This document shows positions 1-12,300 of a stretch of DNA of 64,000 nt, one piece after another. A program made the translations under genes and the position numbers. The stretch lies in contig CM036617.1 in assembly GCA_020746105.1 (NCBI GenBank), forward strand, positions 43,367,898 through 43,431,897, in the 5' to 3' direction. Positions within the stretch are counted from its first letter, which is position 1; every line of letters starts with the position of its first letter. This DNA is from Trogon surrucura. Its lineage: Eukaryota; Chordata; Aves; Trogoniformes; Trogonidae. The notes below the pieces were generated by a model, which saw only the letters and a list, made by a program, of their open reading frames with translations, searched no databases and was not told where the DNA came from.

Positions 1-374
1 AGGCCATATGACATTAGCTGTAATGGATATAACTGAAGAAATAAAGTGACAGACATTTTTTATAATTTTAAGCCCCCTGCATGCTTTTACGATAAAAATG
101 TGAAGTTTGAAATTAAACTCTCTGGCAATATACCTTTCTTCCCTTTGCTAGCTTCACTGAATTTCCAAGTGTCTGTAAACTACATACTGAAGAGTACATC
201 ACTGGAACATAGATTTTGAGAGAAAAATATACAGTTATATTTTAAAATTTCCACTGAGAAAATAAAGCATTGAACATAAAGCTGGGAAAGAATTAATAAT
301 GAAACCAGTACTGATTTCTAGATTACTAAGAACCTAGACATAAGAGAAGTTCTAAGACTAGATGTAAGAGAAGT

Positions 375-795
375 TCATAGAGTCATGGAATCATAGAATG
401 GTTTGGTTTGGAAGGGACTTTAAAGCTCATTTAGTTCTAAAACCCCTGTCACGGCCAGGGACACCTTTGACTAGATCAGGTTTTTCAAAGCCCCATCCGA
501 CCTGGACTTGAACACTTCCAGAGAGGGAACTTTCACAACTTCCCTGGCCAACCTGTTCCAGTGCCTCACCACTCTCACATGAAAGAATTTCTTCCTTTCA
601 TCTAGTCTAAATCTATTTTATTTCAGTTTGAAACCAGTACTACTTGTTCTATCACTACATTCCCTGATAAAAAGAGTCCCTTCCTCCTCTTTCCTGTAGC
701 ACCCCCTTAAGTACTGGAAGACTGCTTTAAGTTCTCCCCAGAGCTTTCTATTCTCCGAGCTGATGAGCCTCAACCCTTAATCCTCTCTTCATAGT
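375..795 (-). mobile_element. CR1 LINE fragment, old, 5'-truncated
   Basis: The 3' end lies on the left, with CATAGAAT-type octamers near 375-398, followed by the CR1 3' UTR and the end of ORF2 in reverse. The reverse of 'heart' CR1 phrases (valley of 'cctgttccagtgcctcaccac' type wording at about 553-575) is recognisable. The copy is diverged and truncated near 795, where homology to the 'ctcctcatag' segment stops. A degenerate direct repeat of about 18 bp (333-351 and 359-376) sits just left of the 3' end. It has no useful open frame. Confidence 0.85.
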
Positions 796-1824
796 GAAGA
801 ATCTGATGTATCTTCACACGCCTATTTAAAGCTTGATGTATAAGTACCAAGTACATCCTCTTGAATTTCTCTGGTGAAAGATGGCAAAACAGCTTTTTTT
901 ATGCTGCAGGATTTTTCCGTTTTCTTTTTTTTTTTTTTTCAGTTCACGACCAAAAGCATTCTGGGATGAATGAAAGGAGGAAAATTAGCTGAATAGTAAA
1001 AGGGTGTATTTTGCTTTCTACTGTTCTTTTGCATGGGTGTGGCTATGAATCTTACCCACTGACTTCCTGTGATTGTGTTTAGTTGGAGCATAATTCATTA
1101 AATAATTTTATTTTTTTTTGCCAGAATTACAAGTGTTCTGAGAACTCTGTTTCTTTAAAATCAGAGAAAAAGCAGAAGAGTTGGAATCATCTCCCACCAG
1201 AGCAGTTAGCACTGAAAAGCATGACCTATAGTCCAGACTTGGAATGGAGGATTTTATGTTTGTTTGTTGCCAAGGTGGCCTATTCTGATGCTACATCTTG
1301 ACAGCAATTGTTTAAGATGGACAAGGGGCACCGAGCATCTGTTGTTTATAAAACACTGGAACTGCAATAGAGAATTACTTTGGGGACAGCAAGAGAAGCA
1401 GAGTAATATCCCCTCAATACAGAGATAGTGGAAGATGGGGCCTTGCTTCACAATAAGTATTCAGCAGGATAATACTGAAGATGCTTAGGGAAAAGCATAC
1501 GGAATATGGCTATGAATCAGGCAAAACACAGACGTAAAACAAATGCAATACCATGCTGCTAGCAGGGATACAGACCTGCAGTGTTTGCCTTGTGAATAAG
1601 AATACGTTATGGAAAAGACATGTTCTTGAAAAAGTTGGCACTTTTCTTTCTCGTTGTAGCTACCACAGGGTATGGCTAGATATATGGTAAGAAAGAAGAC
1701 AAACTAATTTTTTCTTTATTTCTCACTTGATTAGTATATGTGCTGATGACTGTATTTTAAGTAAATAGTGAATGAACAAAAGGTTTTTTGGAACAAGGGT
1801 AAATATAGCATACTGCAAACTTGA

Positions 1825-2065
1825 CTTACTGGCTTGATCTCAGACCTGCCTCACCACTGTAGACCTGCCCAGAAATTGCTAGGCTATGTCTGATGCCCCT
1901 TGCAGTCTACAGACGTGATCCTCACCCTGTCTTGCTGATGACTTCCCGGCTTGACCTTGGATGCTTCCCATCACTACAGACTTGTGTGTGGATCTGGAGT
2001 CTTGGTTTATCCTGTTTAACACCATAGGGCCTTTTCTGCTGGTCTGAAATCAGGCATTTCCACTT
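1825..2065. repeat. Unclassified GC-rich repeat-like block
   Basis: This block is distinctly richer in G+C than its surroundings and is made of CTG/CTTGACC/CCTGCC-type phrases (for example 'cccggcttgaccttgg' at about 1945-1960), reminiscent of decayed avian LTR sequence. No TG...CA termini or target duplication could be found, so the assignment is only a suggestion. Confidence 0.25.
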
Positions 2066-3917
2066 TTGAAGAGTGTGGGTATGAAAGGAACGAAAAGATC
2101 TCGAAAACTCTACTGCAGTGATAAACTGCCTGCAAATCTCTCAAGAAAAGATATTGAAGTGATAAAGATAAAATAAAAGGCATGAAAGGAAAAGGAAAGC
2201 AAATCTCAACAACTTAAAGGTTATGAATACAGCTACAGAAAGGAAACTTAGAAACATTTAGAGCTTTTGTCAGCGTATCAGGTGGCAGCAGCAGTAGCTG
2301 CCTTTAGTCTGTACAATGGTTTTCTATGAATGACCTGTCTCAACCTCTTGCCTTTTTACCAACCCCATGTCCATCAGTTGCAGATAGCCGTATCTAGCTT
2401 TACAGTGAATTTGACATGTTGAGTAAAATTAACTTTGGGTCTGCTTTACAGATAATATTAAAAAAAAAAATAATGCCACAGGCACCAGAGTTACAAAAAA
2501 GGCAGGGGTCATGCATGAGCTGTTTCTCCTTTATGGTCAAGCGCCGTAGTAACAGCTGGAGGAGTTCAACCTTGTGCATGCTTGAATGAGTCCATGCACA
2601 ATACAAATGAGTGATCAATGGGTTCAGCATGCTACAGAAGAGTAATAGGATTGAAAAGCAGTAGGTACAAGTAAACACTGTAGCATCTCAGTAGTCTTCT
2701 ATGTATGTCTAGCCTTGTTATCATCATGAAATATTGCAAGGAGTACAGAACAGGTAAATGGCTTTAATATCTGTTTTGATCATTCCTGCTGAATTAGCTT
2801 TTAGACAAAGAATATACATGTAGTAAAGCACTGTGAAATGAGAGGAGGGAGGGCTTATGAAAGCTCTGCCAAACAGCTGTCACATTTGCTAGTGAAAAAA
2901 GAAGGCCAGACTACACTTCTGAAACTACTGTTCCAAGGACTCCTGGATGAGGAGTGAGGCTGACCTCGATGCTGCTAAAGATAGCTTTTCGGAGATGAAG
3001 TTGCTCAATGCATATCCAAGTGCTTTAGAGAAAGAGAGGGAGAACAGAGAGACATTAGTATTTATCCCAAAACCTTAAAGTCTACCCAAAGGTTTAACAA
3101 AGGAATTAATATTTCCTTTAATTTTGGCATGATTTTTCTTTGGAGTGTTCTCTTTTTTTTTTTTGGAGTAGGGGAGGGGAATTGGGGGAGAATTGGATTA
3201 ATCTTTTCTGTTGATTTGGTTTCCTGTTGTAGAATACTACCTTAACAAACACAATATAGCTATTAAATGTCTTCCAGTTGTACTCACACTATTTGCAGGC
3301 ATTCTACTGAAAACTTGCTACTAGAAATATATTTACAGCTCACATAGCAATTATGAAATTTTATGAATTATGAATTTTTAATCTAAGATATGTCCACCAG
3401 ATACCTGACTCTAATTTGCATTTATCCATTCATTGAACAAAATGCAATAATATTGCATTTGGATAAACAGTTCAAATGGGTAATTTAAAATCTATGTTAC
3501 TGAGAGAAAACATGTGGTGGATAGTCATAAGTAATGAATACAGTCGAGAAAGTATTAAGCTGCTTGTAGGCACCTGACACAGAGAAGAAAAGCTAAATGT
3601 TATTAAATTATTCACTGTGAATCATTTGCTCTTCCACACCCACCAAGAAACTCTTATTTTGATCTGATCATATAGTGCCAACAGAGGGTACAGTACCAGA
3701 GGAGTATGTCATCCTGCAAAAAATATTTTTTCTTCTTATTAGATCATTTTAGTGATAACCATTCTAGTAGCAGGGTTGTCTACTGACAAACAGGAATTTT
3801 GTATTGCTCAGGGCACTGTCAGTAATAAGAGGCTATCTTTATTTAGCACTAATATGTAGAGACTATACTTCATAAAGAGAGAAGAGGTTTCTTTAATTGT
3901 TAAGGTCATCTACCTAA

Positions 3918-3970
3918 ATGATGGATGAATGGATGGATGGATGGATGGACGAATGGAGGGATGGAGAGAG
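3918..3970 (+). repeat. (ATGG)n microsatellite, imperfect
   Basis: A run of ATGG/ATGA tetranucleotides with interruptions (GACGAATGGAGGG) is visible directly. It is an ordinary simple repeat. Confidence 0.9.
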
Positions 3971-4187
3971 GTTTGAATATATGGTAGCAAACTGAGTAAA
4001 GAAAATATAGTTGTTGTGTCACGAAGTTTTACAGGATTAAATAAAAAAAAAAAAAAGGAGAAAGAATTCCAGAAAACTCTTTTATATTAATATAACAGAT
4101 TACAAGAGATAATAATCACTATTTCTTTGCATTCCTATTCCCTACTAAAACTTGGTACCTGCTCTGGAATAATTAAACTTTGTCTCG

Positions 4188-4266
4188 TATAGAATTGTAG
4201 AATCGTTTATGTTGGAAAAGACCTTTGAGATCATTGAGTCCAACTGTTAACGTAGCACTGCCAAGT
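4188..4266 (-). mobile_element. Short CR1 3'-end fragment
   Basis: The sequence 'tagaattgtagaatcg' is followed by 'ttggaaaagacctttgagat' and 'gagtccaactgttaac', the 3' UTR of an old CR1 subfamily in reverse. Close relatives of the same segment occur at 43653-43722 (minus) and 57097-57165 (plus). Confidence 0.75.
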
Positions 4267-4973
4267 AGAAAAGGAATCATTTAGTATTAAGTAAGACTGA
4301 ATTCAAAAGAAAAGGGTATATGTTGAAAGGATAATTAGCTATTACCTATCCCAGGTACATTTTTTCCTAGATACACAGGGGAATATGTACTCCTAAAATT
4401 CTCTTAGCTTGAATATGTTTCTTCACTGCCCACTGTGAGTACATCTCTGGTGTTAATCAGTTTCAGTTCCAAGTTCCCTCTAGTGTGCAGGTCCCCTGCT
4501 GCTCCAGATTGCATGAATGGTAATTCATGCTGAAGCTCATAATGCAACTAACTTCCAAACATATCCAGAAATTTTTTTAAAAAGGTGTAGTAGACAAGAG
4601 TGAAGCAGGTTTGTTTCCTCCTTTCAATATTATCTCAACCTCATATACACCCTAACTACACACTTCTGAGCATGTAGTCATGGCTTTATTTCATGCTGTA
4701 AAAAGATCACTTTGGTGAGCTGCAGCAGAGCCCTCACATTATTCACTTTGTCCTGGGGAGAAAGGGGGAAAAAAATTATTACAGCTTGCCTACATGAGCT
4801 TCGGAAGAAAATCCAGCACTGATCTCTGTGTATTGTGGGTATAGCCAGTCTGCTCTAGTGAAATAAAGCTCAGCAATATGGACTGCTATTCTCTACTTCT
4901 TGGTCTGCAGGCAGGGATCGTTCCTTGGGGTGGTGCATTTAGCAAGATGGATGTCATCTTTAGCATTCTTTAA

Positions 4974-5824
4974 GGACACCAGAAGGCTGTGCAGCCATTC
5001 AGAGAGACCTAGACAGGCTGGAGGCCTGGGCGGGGAGAAATCTTATGAAGTTTAATAAGTGCAAGTGTAGAGTTTTGCACTTGGGAAAAAATAACCCCAT
5101 GTGCCAATATAGGTTGGGGACTGCCCTGCTGGAGAGCAGTGCAGGGGAAAGGGACCTGGGGGTTCTAGTGGACAGCAGGATGACCATGAGCCAGCAATGT
5201 GCCCTCGTGGCCAAGAAGGCCAATGGCATCCTGGGGTGTATTAGAAAGGGAGTAGCAAGTAGGTCAAGAGAGGTCCTCCTGCCCCTCTACTCTGCCCTGG
5301 TGAGGCCACATCTGGAATATTGTGTCCAGTTCTGGGCCCCTCAGTTCAAGAAGGACAGGGAGCTACTTGAGAGAGTCCAGCGTAGAGCCACAAAGAGGGT
5401 GAAGGGAGTGGAGCATCTCCCTTATGAGGAAAGGCTGAAGGAGCTGGGTCTCTTTAGCTTGGAGAAGAGGAGGCTGAGGGGTGACCTCATTAATGTTTAT
5501 AAATATGTCAAGGGGGAATGTCAGGAGGACGGAGCCAGGCTCTTTTCAGCGGCGTCCACTGACAAGACAAGGGGCAATGGATGGAAGCTGGAACACAGGA
5601 GGTTCCAGAAAAATATGAGGAATAACTTTTTTACTGTGAGGGTGACCGAGCACTGGCACAGGCTGCCCAGGGAGGTTGTGGAATCTCCTTCTCTGGAGAC
5701 ATTCAAAACCCGCCTGGATATGTTCCTGTGCGCTCTACTGTAGGTGATCCTGCTCTGGCAGGGGGGTTGGACTAGATGATCTTTAAGGTCCCTTCCAACC
5801 TTTAACATTCTGTGATTCTGTGAT
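4974..5824 (+). mobile_element. CR1 LINE, young 5'-truncated copy
   Basis: This 5'-truncated CR1 begins inside the RT region and runs through the ORF2 stop (5741-5743) and the short 3' UTR ('ggttggactagatgatcttt') to two tandem ATTCTGTG-type octamers at 5808-5824. It keeps an uninterrupted reading frame, so it is among the younger CR1s of the window. It is closely similar to the copy at 49684-51057. Confidence 0.95.
4985..5743 (+). pseudogene. CR1 ORF2 fragment: C-terminal part of reverse transcriptase
   Basis: About 252 codons are open, in frame from [19 protein letters not shown] through [63 protein letters not shown] and [16 protein letters not shown], to the normal ORF2 stop. This is the thumb and C-terminal region of the CR1 reverse transcriptase. 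The endonuclease, fingers and catalytic F-DD palm are missing through 5' truncation, so no active enzyme can be made. An internal ATG at 5045 starts an open frame of 232 codons, but there is no reason to think it is translated. The intact frame reflects youth rather than selection. Confidence 0.9.
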
Positions 5825-5883
5825 AGGTTCTTCTCTGTCTGTTACTTCTTCTCATACACAGGATGCTACCTTGCCCTCTCCCT

Positions 5884-6017
5884 GGGAGTGTTTGAGGCTA
5901 GGCTGGATGAGGCTTTGCACAACCTGCTCTAGTGGTAGCTGTCCCTGCTCATGAGGGTTGGAACTAGATGATCTTTAAAGTCCCTTCCAGCTCAAACCAC
6001 TCTATGATTCTTTGATT
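5884..6017 (+). mobile_element. CR1 3'-end fragment, different subfamily
   Basis: The segment 'tttgaggctaggctggatga' is followed by 'ggttggaactagatgatctt' and a 'ctatgattctttgatt' tail. It is the last part of ORF2 plus the 3' UTR of a CR1 distinct from the copy ending at 5824, which it nearly abuts in the same orientation. Confidence 0.85.
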
Positions 6018-7660
6018 GCTTATTGTCATTGCTCCTGCTCAGCTTCTACTATAATTTAAACACCTTTCCTACGAAAACATAACCATACATTCTGGATTTA
6101 CAATAAGTCTTCAGAGATGCATATAAACATGCCATGCTTTGCTAACAAAAGGCCAGACCAAGTAAAACAATAAATATCTGCACACATGCTCTGTCTCAGT
6201 TTTATCATGGCTGGTAAGCATCCTCAGGTTTTCGAAAAAGACTTGTAAATGACCCCAAGACTATTCTTTACATTTATTTTGGCATACAATATTTCCTTTG
6301 GGCCATGGAATATCCTTGCATTTCTGCAGGTGATTTTCTCCAGTCATACAAGACTATATGTGAACCACATAACTCAGGAGAGACTCTCATGTACATAATA
6401 GAAAAAAGACCTGGGTGCCTGGCCTTCTATTACTGATACGTTGGTTGTTGTGGATGTAAGTTAAGCTGACAGCTAGAAAAAGCTCCTGTTCTCTTTCAGG
6501 TCCTCTCCTAAGGGCAACTGGCGGACAAGGACAATGAGGTTTATAATAGAGTGCACCCATCCTGGAGAAGAGTCTCAGCAAACCCTTCTGTTACAATTGT
6601 TGACTAACATTTTCAGGCCTTTTGGCTTGGTGATCTGTTATGAAGTAATGCTATCTTTCACACTCAAACTTAAAAGAAAAATATTCTGGGTTGAACGCAT
6701 CTCTTTGTAGAACATTATCCCATTTAAGTCATCAAAGTTTAATGACTCTTGTTGTCTGCTCTGTGATAAAAGCAAAAATTTCTCATAACACCACCTGTGG
6801 GATTTAATTCAGTGCTGAGCTGAAAGTCAGCGAATACATGTAAGGCACGGTTTCAAAGTGATGTCTGCAGCCTGACACTTAATACTAGTACTATGTAGTA
6901 GAAGTGAATATGAAACATCGTCCATAAACTGTAAATAGGCTGAATTCGTAACATCCTGATATAGTCACTGGTAAAGCTATTTAATATGTGTGTAATGCTT
7001 TATGCTTGAGCATATATGCTTTTATTTTGAAAATTAGCAGTATAAAATTAATGTTTAGAACTCATGAATGGGTCACTCGCTTCTGAATATTTTGAATCCT
7101 CTGAACACCTGTAATTTTTTTTTTCTTTATGATTCTTATTAAAAAATCTGTAACTAGCTCTTATCTTCTAATATTTGAAGACTGTGGTTCAATCTGTCAG
7201 CTGTTGAAGTAGGTAAGTATGTCTAAGGTAACAACAGGGATCTCATTAAGAAAATTAAATGAAAAATTAGAGATAACCTTTAAAGCAAGAAAGAAGACTT
7301 TAACATCTTTCTTTCCCTCCACTCCCCATGACTTTAATTCGTGCTTATTTCCTTAAGGTATCAGTCAGTATTTCAGAAGTGCCTTGACAGAAAGACACCA
7401 TGTATTAAGTAGCCTTTGTATTCTTTTGTGACTTTCTTTTCACCCGCTCTCTGCTACATATGTCTCAATGATAATTTCTGAAACTAAACTATAACAAGAG
7501 ATGGCAAACTAGAAACAGCTTTCATTTGTAATTTCTGTATGACATAATGTCTTCTGAAAACTCTAGGTGGAAGCATGCGTAGCTGAGGTTTGCTCTGTAT
7601 TTAAAGAGTATGACAAGTGTCTCTCAGCAGCTTAGTCCAACAACCACAGGAATAAACAGG
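6018..7660. other. Unique AT-rich DNA
   Basis: I see no gene, RNA or recognisable repeat. The stretch is AT-rich with short T/A runs. Confidence 0.55.
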
Positions 7661-8636
7661 TGTGTTGGGTTTCTGTGGCACACTTTTGGTAGCAGGGGAG
7701 GGGCTACAGGGATGGTTCCTGTGAGAAGTTGCCAGAAGCTTCCCCAGCTCCCAGCTGGACCCACCTCTGGCCAGGGCCAAGCCAACCAGTGCCTCTGTGA
7801 TTACATATTTAAAAGGAGAAAAACATGCTGTGTAAGCTGAAGTGGAAAGAGGAGAAGGATGTGAGAGAACGAGCTATGCAGACACCAAGGTCACTGAAGA
7901 AGCGGGGCATGGCGCACCAGAGCAGAGGTGCCATTGCAGCCTTTGGTGAGATGGCAGGATGACCCCCCGCAGTCCATGGAGGGTAATGGTGGAGCTGATG
8001 CCCACCTGCAGGCCCTGGAGGACCCCATGCCAGAGCAAGTGGCTGTGCCCAAAGAAGGGTGTGACTCCAAGGGAAGCCTGTGCTGGAACAGTCTGTCCCT
8101 GAAGGACTGCACTGCATGCAAGCGACCCACACTGAAGCAGTTTGTGAAGAGCTGCAGCTCCATGGGAAGGACTTGTGTTGAAAAAGGAGGACTGATTCTT
8201 GGTGGATGAACTCCATTCTGAAGCAGAGGAAGAGCATGAAGAGTCTTCCTCCTGTGACAAACTGATTGCAACCCTGATTCTTCATCCCTCTGTGCTTGTG
8301 GAGTGGAGGAGGTAGAGAAATCTTGAGCAGAGCTGAGCCCAAGAAGAAGAGAGGGGTGGGGGAAGGGTGTTTTTTGGATTTGGTTGTGTTTCCCATTATC
8401 CTGCTCTGATTGATTGGTAAATTGGTGGTGGTGGAGATGTTTAAATTAAATTGATATTTTTTTCCCCAATTTGAGTCTGGTTTTTGCCCATGATCATAAC
8501 TGGTGAGTGAGCCATCTTTGTCCTTGTCTTAACTGTGAGCCTTTTGTAAAATTATCTCCTTCCCATCCCACTGAGGGGGAGGAGGGAGCAAGAGGCTGTG
8601 TGGGATTTAATTACCAGCTGGGCCTAAACCACAACA
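7661..8636 (+). mobile_element. Endogenous retrovirus solo LTR, family B, nearly complete
   Basis: The LTR starts around TGTTGGGTTTCTGTGG (7663) and ends at a ...AAACCACAACA end near 8636. It is GC-rich and carries repeated 'ccatggaggg/gagcaagtgg' phrases, a TATA-like 'tacatatttaaaagg' at about 7802-7816, and an AT-rich R/U5-like part with 'aaattaaattgatat' near 8440. It shares blocks with the copies at 14191-14773 and 57216-58945 (the 'caagtctgtt(t/c)tgcc' segment and the 'gtgatctc'-type segment). No retroviral coding sequence adjoins it. Target duplication is not clear (AACAGG at 7655 and AACGGG at 8636 is the best pair, but it does not fit TG...CA ends exactly). Overlapping open frames inside are fortuitous products of high GC. 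Confidence 0.75.
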
Positions 8637-9145
8637 ACGGGAATGTTATTTTTTTATTTAACCAAATGCATGTTCAGTCTTCAGCAGTGAAATGTAGAGC
8701 AGCATGAATCTGTATGCAACTGAAAAAATGCTTTTTAATCAGCACTGATAGCCATCTATCTCCTCATCCTTCTTCCGATATGGAATTTCACATCCTCAAT
8801 ATCATTGCCAGATACTCTCCTCAGATTCAGCACTAGTTCAAGCACTTCATGAAAGCTTCAACCCTTTGAATTTAGTTTTCTTCAGAAGCATGGTGCAGAA
8901 GAAATGATAGAACTGAAAACTTGGACAAAGCTATTTTCTGGGTATTAGAGGTGAAATGCATAACCTTTAGAACTGGTCTTACATGCAATCATCTGGAGGT
9001 CAAATAGTAGGGTCATAGGATGGAAAAAGACTTGGAAATAATCCAGTTCAAATCCTATGAACTGTAGGTAAGTGTCCCATACAGTGTCTACAGAACATCT
9101 ATATGACAGACCACATAACGCTTTCTAGCATCCTGTTACGAAGTG
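8637..9145. other. Unique DNA with a possible CR1 remnant
   Basis: Mostly unannotatable. Around 9012-9060 the phrase 'tcataggatggaaaaagact' resembles the 3' end of a very old minus-strand CR1, but it is too diverged to be sure. Confidence 0.4.
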
Positions 9146-9378
9146 AAGGAGGAGAGCGACGAAGCTGATGAAGGGACTAGAGGGAAAATCCTATGAGGAG
9201 AGGCTGAGGGAGCTGGGTCGGTTTAGCCTGGAGAAGAGGAGACTCAGGAAGGACCTTGTCACTCCTACAACTACCTGAAGGGAGGTCTAGCTGAAGTGAT
9301 CGTGTTGGGTCACAGGCTGGACTTGATGATCTCGGAGGTCTTTCCCAGCTTCAACAATTCTGTGATTTTGTGATTCTG
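9146..9378 (+). mobile_element. CR1 LINE fragment with internal deletion
   Basis: The ORF2 C-terminal segment 'ctatgaggagaggctgaggg' and 'tttagcctggagaagaggag' is followed by a deletion, then the 3' UTR 'ctggacttgatgatctcgg' and 'caattctgtgattttgtgatt' octamers. The frame is destroyed. It resembles the subfamily of the minus copy at 53098-53562. Confidence 0.85.
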
Positions 9379-12300
9379 CTTATAGCAAAGAGCGAAAGAA
9401 GGATTTGATAATCTTTTCGATGTCTATCAAATATGTACTGTTTTAAAGTATTTCAATTTCTAAGCTGTTTTTACTATTCTCCTATCTGATATTTAGTATC
9501 ATTTGATTTGTTCGTGGGAGAAGATTTTAAAGGAAAAGTAGAGCTAATTTTCTGTGTCAGCTTAACAAATAAAGTCTATGTATTGTGGAGATCAATCTTA
9601 AAAGCATCTGTTGTTAAAATTTGATCTGAGATGTGTTCTCTTTGTTAGTTTTTTGATAGGAGATCATAATTAGAATAGTTTGAAGAAAGATGAGTGATAC
9701 AATGAAACAAAATATGCCATAGTGATTTAGGAAGCCATTAAAGAAGTATTTTTCCCCCCTATTTTTCACACTTGCATACAGGGCATCCTCTTAACTGTAA
9801 ATATGATTGCCATCAACTGGTTACCAAGGAAGCTTACATATCAATCACTTGGTGTTTAAATGACTAAGCTACAAAAATGGAATGGTTTATTAAATTAGAA
9901 GGGTAATTTTAAATAGGACTTTGAATATTTGCACAAAGTTCTTTCACAGTACAAGAAACCTGTCAGCTGAATCATCTGGTTAGTACTGATTGCTCCAGTA
10001 GTCCATTAAGTGTAAACACCTAGAACTATATTCAGATATAGATATGGCAACCTTTGCATGTGAAGAAGAAGAGTAGCTTGGTAAAATTTGCACAAAACAT
10101 CTCAGAATTTCCGAAAATTTGCAATTACAGGAACTTCTCTAGACCACAAGATTTGTGTCCTAACATGAAAAATAACATCCCAAAACATTTTAAGGACTCT
10201 TGCCATATTATGCCTAAAATAATATCAGTTCTCATTAGAACACAATATAAATTCAGGGGACAACTACGAAATTATCTGTGTAAAACTGGATTCATGCATT
10301 GGAGGCATTAGACTGTACACAGCTTTTTCAAACATTAGAAACCTCATTAAAGTATCCTTGATTTAATTCTGTTAAAAAGAAAAAAGGCTGCAATTGACAC
10401 TCTAATGCTGCCTTACTTAATCTTCATGTATAATTTATTCATCATGCGCTGCTATTGATAAATCATTTAAGAATAAATTTTCATTGTAAGAGGAGCGTCA
10501 CTGTAGGTAGATCATTATGTATTTCCAAGAAAATGTATTACTCTAGAGAGAAGAAAATATTTTTAGCTTTCTTCACTTTTTTTTCCCCAGGAATCTCTTT
10601 TTTATCTCTCTTGTGTTTATCCTTCATCTTCTAAGCTCTCATTCATAAAAATCTTGGCAATTGCTGAATTTAAGTATATACTTAAAGTTTATAAGACTTA
10701 AAAATATGTTTTTAGAATGCCGTTAGCTCTTTTGCTAAATAGTAATATTTTCACAGGTTGTGGACTCAGAGGACTGTCTATGCTTGCTCTCCTTGGTGTA
10801 AAAGTCACTCCTTATACCTTCATTAGGCTTGTGTTTATGTCTCTGTGTGTAGGTGGCAATATTATTACCTAATTTAAGTCACCAAGAAAGTTGTGCATTT
10901 AGTTTAAACTTGAGAGCTGGGTGGAATTCAGTTCTCAAAACATTTAATCTCATGACATTTTAAATATTTTGGTATGCCTTGTGTCACTTTCAGCAACAGC
11001 TCCAAAGGGGTCCTCAAAGGAGTCTCTTTTGTCGTAACTGCCAACTCCATTTTGATATCATAGAACACCTGAAACAGAGAATTCCTGTTATGAGGTGACT
11101 AAAGTTGATCTTTGACTCTTCAAAGGGGATTAATTACCTTCTGGAAGTGTTCACTCTTTTCGTGGGATAAATAGAGTTTAGGACAACTGCTTTGGACATG
11201 GTGACTAAATTTTAGGTGATTGAGGTTAGGTGAAATGATCTCTTTTTCCTTGCTTTCCATAACAGCTGGATTAAACTGCTTTGTGTCATATGTTCTATGA
11301 ATACTATTGAAAAGTATATGAAACACAGTACATTAGAACATGCAGTAAGGTATATAAAATATTAATATGAAGAACAATTTGCATAATACTATAACCTTTG
11401 ATCTATATGCAAGTTGGAGGGTGATTTTGGTCTTCAACTAGTCATGGCTATGTTTTGATGCCTAGTTTACAGGCTTATAATATGGCACTTGCTTTAAATC
11501 TATGTGTCTTAGCCTGCTCAATGTAAAATGTGAAAAAGGAAAGCATTTGCATTGGAAAGTATATCAATTACCTGTGATAATAAAGATATGTGTATGTAAT
11601 TTGTATGTATGTGCGTTCTAAGAACTTTACAGAGAATACATCACAAGCTAGGGAAAGAGGGCTAGAACAGGATAAAAAATGTAATTTACTTTGTTTACAT
11701 TTGTAATACTTTTTCAGTACTTTACAGTGCTTATATTTTAATTTTTTTTTTGTGGTTGTGTTTTATTACTTAGCAGGTGATCATGACCTAAAAGTCTAAG
11801 TCAATACATGGTATTTGAACTATACGTGAAAGCTACATGGTGATGAAGAGTAGGAGAAATAAAAAAAAGTGAGGTGTTGGTACTTTGCATAAGAAAAAGT
11901 TTCTGATTTTTAGGTTTTATTAATCTTCCTTTACAATACTACAATTCCCCGAGTTGCAGAATATCTCATAAAGTTCTTTTTCTAAGCTAATGGAGAGACA
12001 TATCTGAAAATTAGTGTCAATGATTTTTAAGGGAATGTGGTTATTTTTAGTAAGAGAAAACTTAATCTGTTGTTTCTAGTTATTCCTAATTCTGTCTTTG
12101 AAAGTATCCTCAGGCAGGAAGATACTCCAATGGCTTGCTTTTGCTGAGTACTTGCTAATCAAAAGCTCTGACAGCAGCCCAACTCCTGGGAACCTTTTAA
12201 GCTCTGCTTCTTCCCTAACACTGGTAGATCTGTCTAGTCCTGTAAAGCTCATAAACTCCTCACTCCTCAGTGAGGACAGGAGCATAAACCACATTTGCCA

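Larger units (their letters stand above)
796..4187. other. Mostly unique AT-rich DNA
   Basis: No gene is supported here. I see T-rich tracts (near 920-940 and 3150-3165), an ATGG-type microsatellite (listed separately) and a GC-richer block at 1825-2065 (listed separately). Short open frames in this stretch are at the level expected by chance and show no recognisable domain. Confidence 0.6.

Noticed and set aside
2400..2678. Minus-strand frame containing MLNPLI, recalling the end of olfactory receptors (PMLNPxIY).
   Set aside because: The Tyr and the following conserved arginine/asparagine are absent, upstream receptor helices are not found, and the match is only six residues.
7809..8396. 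195-codon minus-strand frame and several overlapping frames.
   Set aside because: They lie wholly inside the GC-rich family B LTR, which has few stops on any strand. No retroviral or host protein domain is seen.
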